A stretch of DNA of 64,000 nt. Source: Sphaerisporangium fuscum (GTDB taxonomy: Bacteria; Actinomycetota; Actinomycetes; Streptosporangiales; Streptosporangiaceae). The stretch spans positions 62,001 to 126,000 of the forward strand of contig NZ_JAHDTF010000005.1 of assembly GCF_018531465.1 (NCBI RefSeq), written 5' to 3'. Shown one piece after another: positions 61,774 through 64,000 of the stretch (position 1 is its first letter; each line of letters opens with the position of its first letter). Below the pieces are notes generated by a model. It made no database searches. It saw only the letters and a list, made by a program, of their open reading frames with translations, and was not told the origin of the DNA. Position numbers and translations under genes: made by a program.

Positions 61774-63140
61774 CGGTCCACACCTCCCATGACCGGGTCG
61801 ATCGAGGCGACCGCGGCGATGACGTCGGCAACCATGCCGCCTTCGCAGGTGGCGGGGACCGCCTGCAGGTTCGTGAAGGACGGGTCGCGGAAGTGCACGC
61901 GGTACGGCCGGGTGCTTCCGTCGCTGACCACGTGGGCGCCCAGCTCGCCGCGCGGCGACTCGACCGGGACGTACGCCTGTCCCGCCGGGACCCTGAAGCC
62001 CTCGGTCACCAGCTTGAAGTGGTGGATCAGGGCTTCCATGGAGGAGCTCATGATGTGGGCGATGTGGTCGGGCGAGTTGCCGAGGCCGTCGGGGCCGAGC
62101 GCGAGCTGCGACGGCCAGCCGATCTTCTTGTCCTCGATCATGACCGGCTTGCCCTTGAGCTCGGAGCCCGAGAGCCGGTCGAGGCACTGGGCGATGATCT
62201 TGAGGGACTCCTCCATCTCGGCCATACGGACCAGGTAGCGGCCGTAGACGTCGCAGGAGGTCTCGGTCGGCACGTCGAAGTCGTAGGTCTCGTAGCCGCT
62301 GTAGGGCTGCGACTTGCGCAGGTCCCACGGGAGGCCGGCCGCGCGGAGCATGGGCCCGGTCACGCCGAGGGCCATGCAGCCGGTGAGGTCGAGGTAGGCG
62401 ACGTCCTTGGTGCGGCGGGTGTAGGCCGGGTTCTCGTCGAGGAGCTTGCGCATCTCCTTGATGCGACCCGGCATGACCTTGAGGAACTCGCCGATCTTGT
62501 CGACCGCGCCCGCCGGCAGGTCGACCGAGACGCCGCCCGGGCGGACGTACGCCATGTTCATGCGCAGGCCGGTGATGTACTCGAACAGGTCGAGCACCAT
62601 CTCGCGCTCACGGAAGCCGAACAGCATCGGCGTGGTGGCGCCGAGCTCCAGGCCGAAGGTCGCGATGGCGACCAGGTGCGAGGAGATGCGGTTGAGCTCC
62701 ATCATCATCACGCGGATGGTCTGCGCGCGCTGCGGGATCCGGTCGGTGATGCCGAGGAGCTTCTCCACCGCCAGGCAGTACGCCGTCTCGTTGAAGATCG
62801 GCGCGAGGTAGTCCATGCGGGTGACGAACGTGACCCCCTGGGTCCACGTCCGGTACTCCATGTTCTTCTCGATGCCGGTGTGGAGGTAGCCGATGCCCAC
62901 GCGGGCCTCGGTCACGGTCTCGCCGTCGAGGGTCAGCACCAGGCGGAGCACGCCGTGCGTCGAGGGGTGCTGCGGACCCATGTTGACGACCAGGCGCTCC
63001 TCGGAGCCCTCGGCGGCGGCGCCGACGACCTCGTCCCAGTCCTGCCCGTTGACGCTGTAGACGCGGCCCTCGGCGGCGTCGTCGCCGGTGGCGTGGGCGT
63101 TCTGGTTGTGAGCGGTCTCACCGTCGTGGATGGCGGTCAT
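61770..63140 (-). CDS. nuoD: NADH-quinone oxidoreductase subunit D
   Basis: A 456-aa 49-kDa-type subunit that lines the quinone pocket. [20 protein letters not shown] is the conserved loop with the quinone-binding His; [27 protein letters not shown] and [15 protein letters not shown] follow. The first ~45 residues are a variable lead. ATG overlaps the nuoC stop. Confidence 0.96.
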   Translation of the reverse strand: MTAIHDGETAHNQNAHATGDDAAEGRVYSVNGQDWDEVVGAAAEGSEERLVVNMGPQHPSTHGVLRLVLTLDGETVTEARVGIGYLHTGIEKNMEYRTWTQGVTFVTRMDYLAPIFNETAYCLAVEKLLGITDRIPQRAQTIRVMMMELNRISSHLVAIATFGLELGATTPMLFGFREREMVLDLFEYITGLRMNMAYVRPGGVSVDLPAGAVDKIGEFLKVMPGRIKEMRKLLDENPAYTRRTKDVAYLDLTGCMALGVTGPMLRAAGLPWDLRKSQPYSGYETYDFDVPTETSCDVYGRYLVRMAEMEESLKIIAQCLDRLSGSELKGKPVMIEDKKIGWPSQLALGPDGLGNSPDHIAHIMSSSMEALIHHFKLVTEGFRVPAGQAYVPVESPRGELGAHVVSDGSTRPYRVHFRDPSFTNLQAVPATCEGGMVADVIAAVASIDPVMGGVDR

Positions 63141-63814
63141 GCGTACGACCTCCTCTGGTCCGGCGCGGGGGTGGTGGCGCCGCGGTACTGCACCGGGATG
63201 CCGCCGAGCGGGTAGTCCTTGCGCTGCGGGTGGCCTTCCCAGTCATCGGGCATCTCGATGCGGGTGAGCGCCGGATGGCCGTCGAAGATGATCCCGAAGA
63301 AGTCGTAGGTCTCGCGTTCGTGCCAGTCGTGCGTCGGGTAGATCGACACCGTGGAGGGAATGTGGGGATCCGCGTCGGGGCACGCGACTTCGACCCGGAC
63401 GCGCCGGTTGTGGGTGATCGAGCACAGGTGGTAGACGGCGCGCAGCTCGGCGCCGGTCTCCTCGGGATAGTGCACGCCCGACACGCCGAGCGACAGCTCG
63501 AAGCGCAGCGCGAGGTCGTCGCGCAGGTGGCCCATGAACTCGACCAGGTGCTCACGCTTGACGTGCAGGGTCAGCTCGCCGCGGTCGACGACCACGCGTT
63601 CCACCATGTCGGCGTACGCGTCGCCCGCGACCCGCTCCAGCGCGTCCGCCACCTCGTCGAAGTAGCCGCCGTACGGCCGCTCGCTCGACAGCTTCGGCGG
63701 GCGGCGCACGACGAGGCGGCCGTAACCCGAGGTGTCACCGGAGTCGGACGCGCCGAACATGCCCCGGCGGGCGATCGGCTCCTCCGGGACTCCGGGAAGG
63801 TTGTCAGTGCTCAT
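63137..63814 (-). CDS. nuoC: NADH-quinone oxidoreductase subunit C
   Basis: A 225-aa 30-kDa-type subunit. [20 protein letters not shown] and [27 protein letters not shown] (in two pieces) are the family signature. The ~70-residue N-terminal lead is typical for actinobacteria. ATG overlaps the nuoB stop. Confidence 0.95.
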   Translation of the reverse strand: MSTDNLPGVPEEPIARRGMFGASDSGDTSGYGRLVVRRPPKLSSERPYGGYFDEVADALERVAGDAYADMVERVVVDRGELTLHVKREHLVEFMGHLRDDLALRFELSLGVSGVHYPEETGAELRAVYHLCSITHNRRVRVEVACPDADPHIPSTVSIYPTHDWHERETYDFFGIIFDGHPALTRIEMPDDWEGHPQRKDYPLGGIPVQYRGATTPAPDQRRSYA

Positions 63815-64000
63815 TTCGAGGTCCCCTGATCGATGAGCGGAAGCGACCGCAGAGCCCGCAGTTCCAGCTCGTCGATCTGCTTGGCGCGGTGGGCGCCGAA
63901 CTTCATGTTCTGGATCTTGTCGTGCAGCTTGACGATCGCGTCGATGAGCATCTCGGGGCGCGGCGGGCAGCCGGGCAGGTAGATGTCCACCGGCACGACG
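63811..64000 (-). CDS. nuoB: NADH-quinone oxidoreductase subunit B (partial, 3' end)
   Basis: Only the last ~62 codons lie in the window. [20 protein letters not shown] contains the last Cys ligand of cluster N2 and is diagnostic for NuoB; the tail ends [10 protein letters not shown]. The gene continues beyond base 64000, where nuoA is expected. Confidence 0.93.
   Translation of the reverse strand, partial: VVPVDIYLPGCPPRPEMLIDAIVKLHDKIQNMKFGAHRAKQIDELELRALRSLPLIDQGTSK

Overview
The window is high-GC DNA with long ORFs, frequent GTG starts and many 4-nt ATGA/GTGA gene overlaps. It carries actinobacterial hallmark genes: a conservon-type sensor kinase with DUF742 partner, F420/LLM-type enzyme, WYL, GntR and TetR regulators, GH46 chitosanase and a complete-order nuo operon. 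A filamentous actinomycete, probably of the Streptosporangiales, is the best guess (inference from gene content, not a taxonomic search).

Layout. 1-1.25 kb: the end of a Wzz-like chain-length protein and a beta-helix lipoprotein. 1.3-5 kb: a DoxX-like protein, then a minus-strand operon of two unknown genes, a radical SAM/SPASM gene that has lost its core, and a PIMT-type methyltransferase, possibly a decayed peptide-modification locus. 5.4-8.5 kb: an XRE regulator gene cut in two by a complete IS256-family element with an 8-bp target duplication, followed by an HD-domain hydrolase. 8.8-19.3 kb: a ten-gene minus-strand exopolysaccharide operon (sugar-phosphate transferase, rmlA, rmlB, rmlD, MFS protein, WecG/TagA, unknown barrel protein, GT2, hexapeptide acetyltransferase, TolB-like protein). 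19.5-21.5 kb: a hypothetical gene and a self-regulated EamA/GntR operon.

21.7-24.4 kb: a sensor kinase and DUF742 protein, a conservon lacking its roadblock and GTPase genes. 24.5-35 kb: chitosanase with a palindromic operator, an anti-sigma-like ATPase, several regulators and enzymes, a Thr/Ala-repeat exported protein, a DUF6247/RelE-like pair, an SDR/TetR divergent pair and a second beta-helix protein. 35-40.8 kb: gene remnants, an XRE/NBR1-Ig membrane protein, a polytopic membrane protein, a small secreted protein and an RlmG-like rRNA methyltransferase.

40.8-46.4 kb is the most unusual stretch: a toxin-antitoxin accretion zone next to msrA. The last ~100 bp of msrA occur three times in the same orientation (42.25, 43.33 and 45.70 kb). 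These copies bracket a Phd-like/RelE-like module whose toxin is dead and an AbiEi/AbiEii-like module; a Doc/RHH module lies just outside. This looks like repeated integration at the msrA 3' end with displaced 3' ends left behind.

46.5-64 kb: rarD, an LLM flavin enzyme, a polyprenyl diphosphate synthase (probably for the menaquinone tail), and nuoN to nuoB on the minus strand, with nuoB running off the window. No tRNA, rRNA or CRISPR array was seen.
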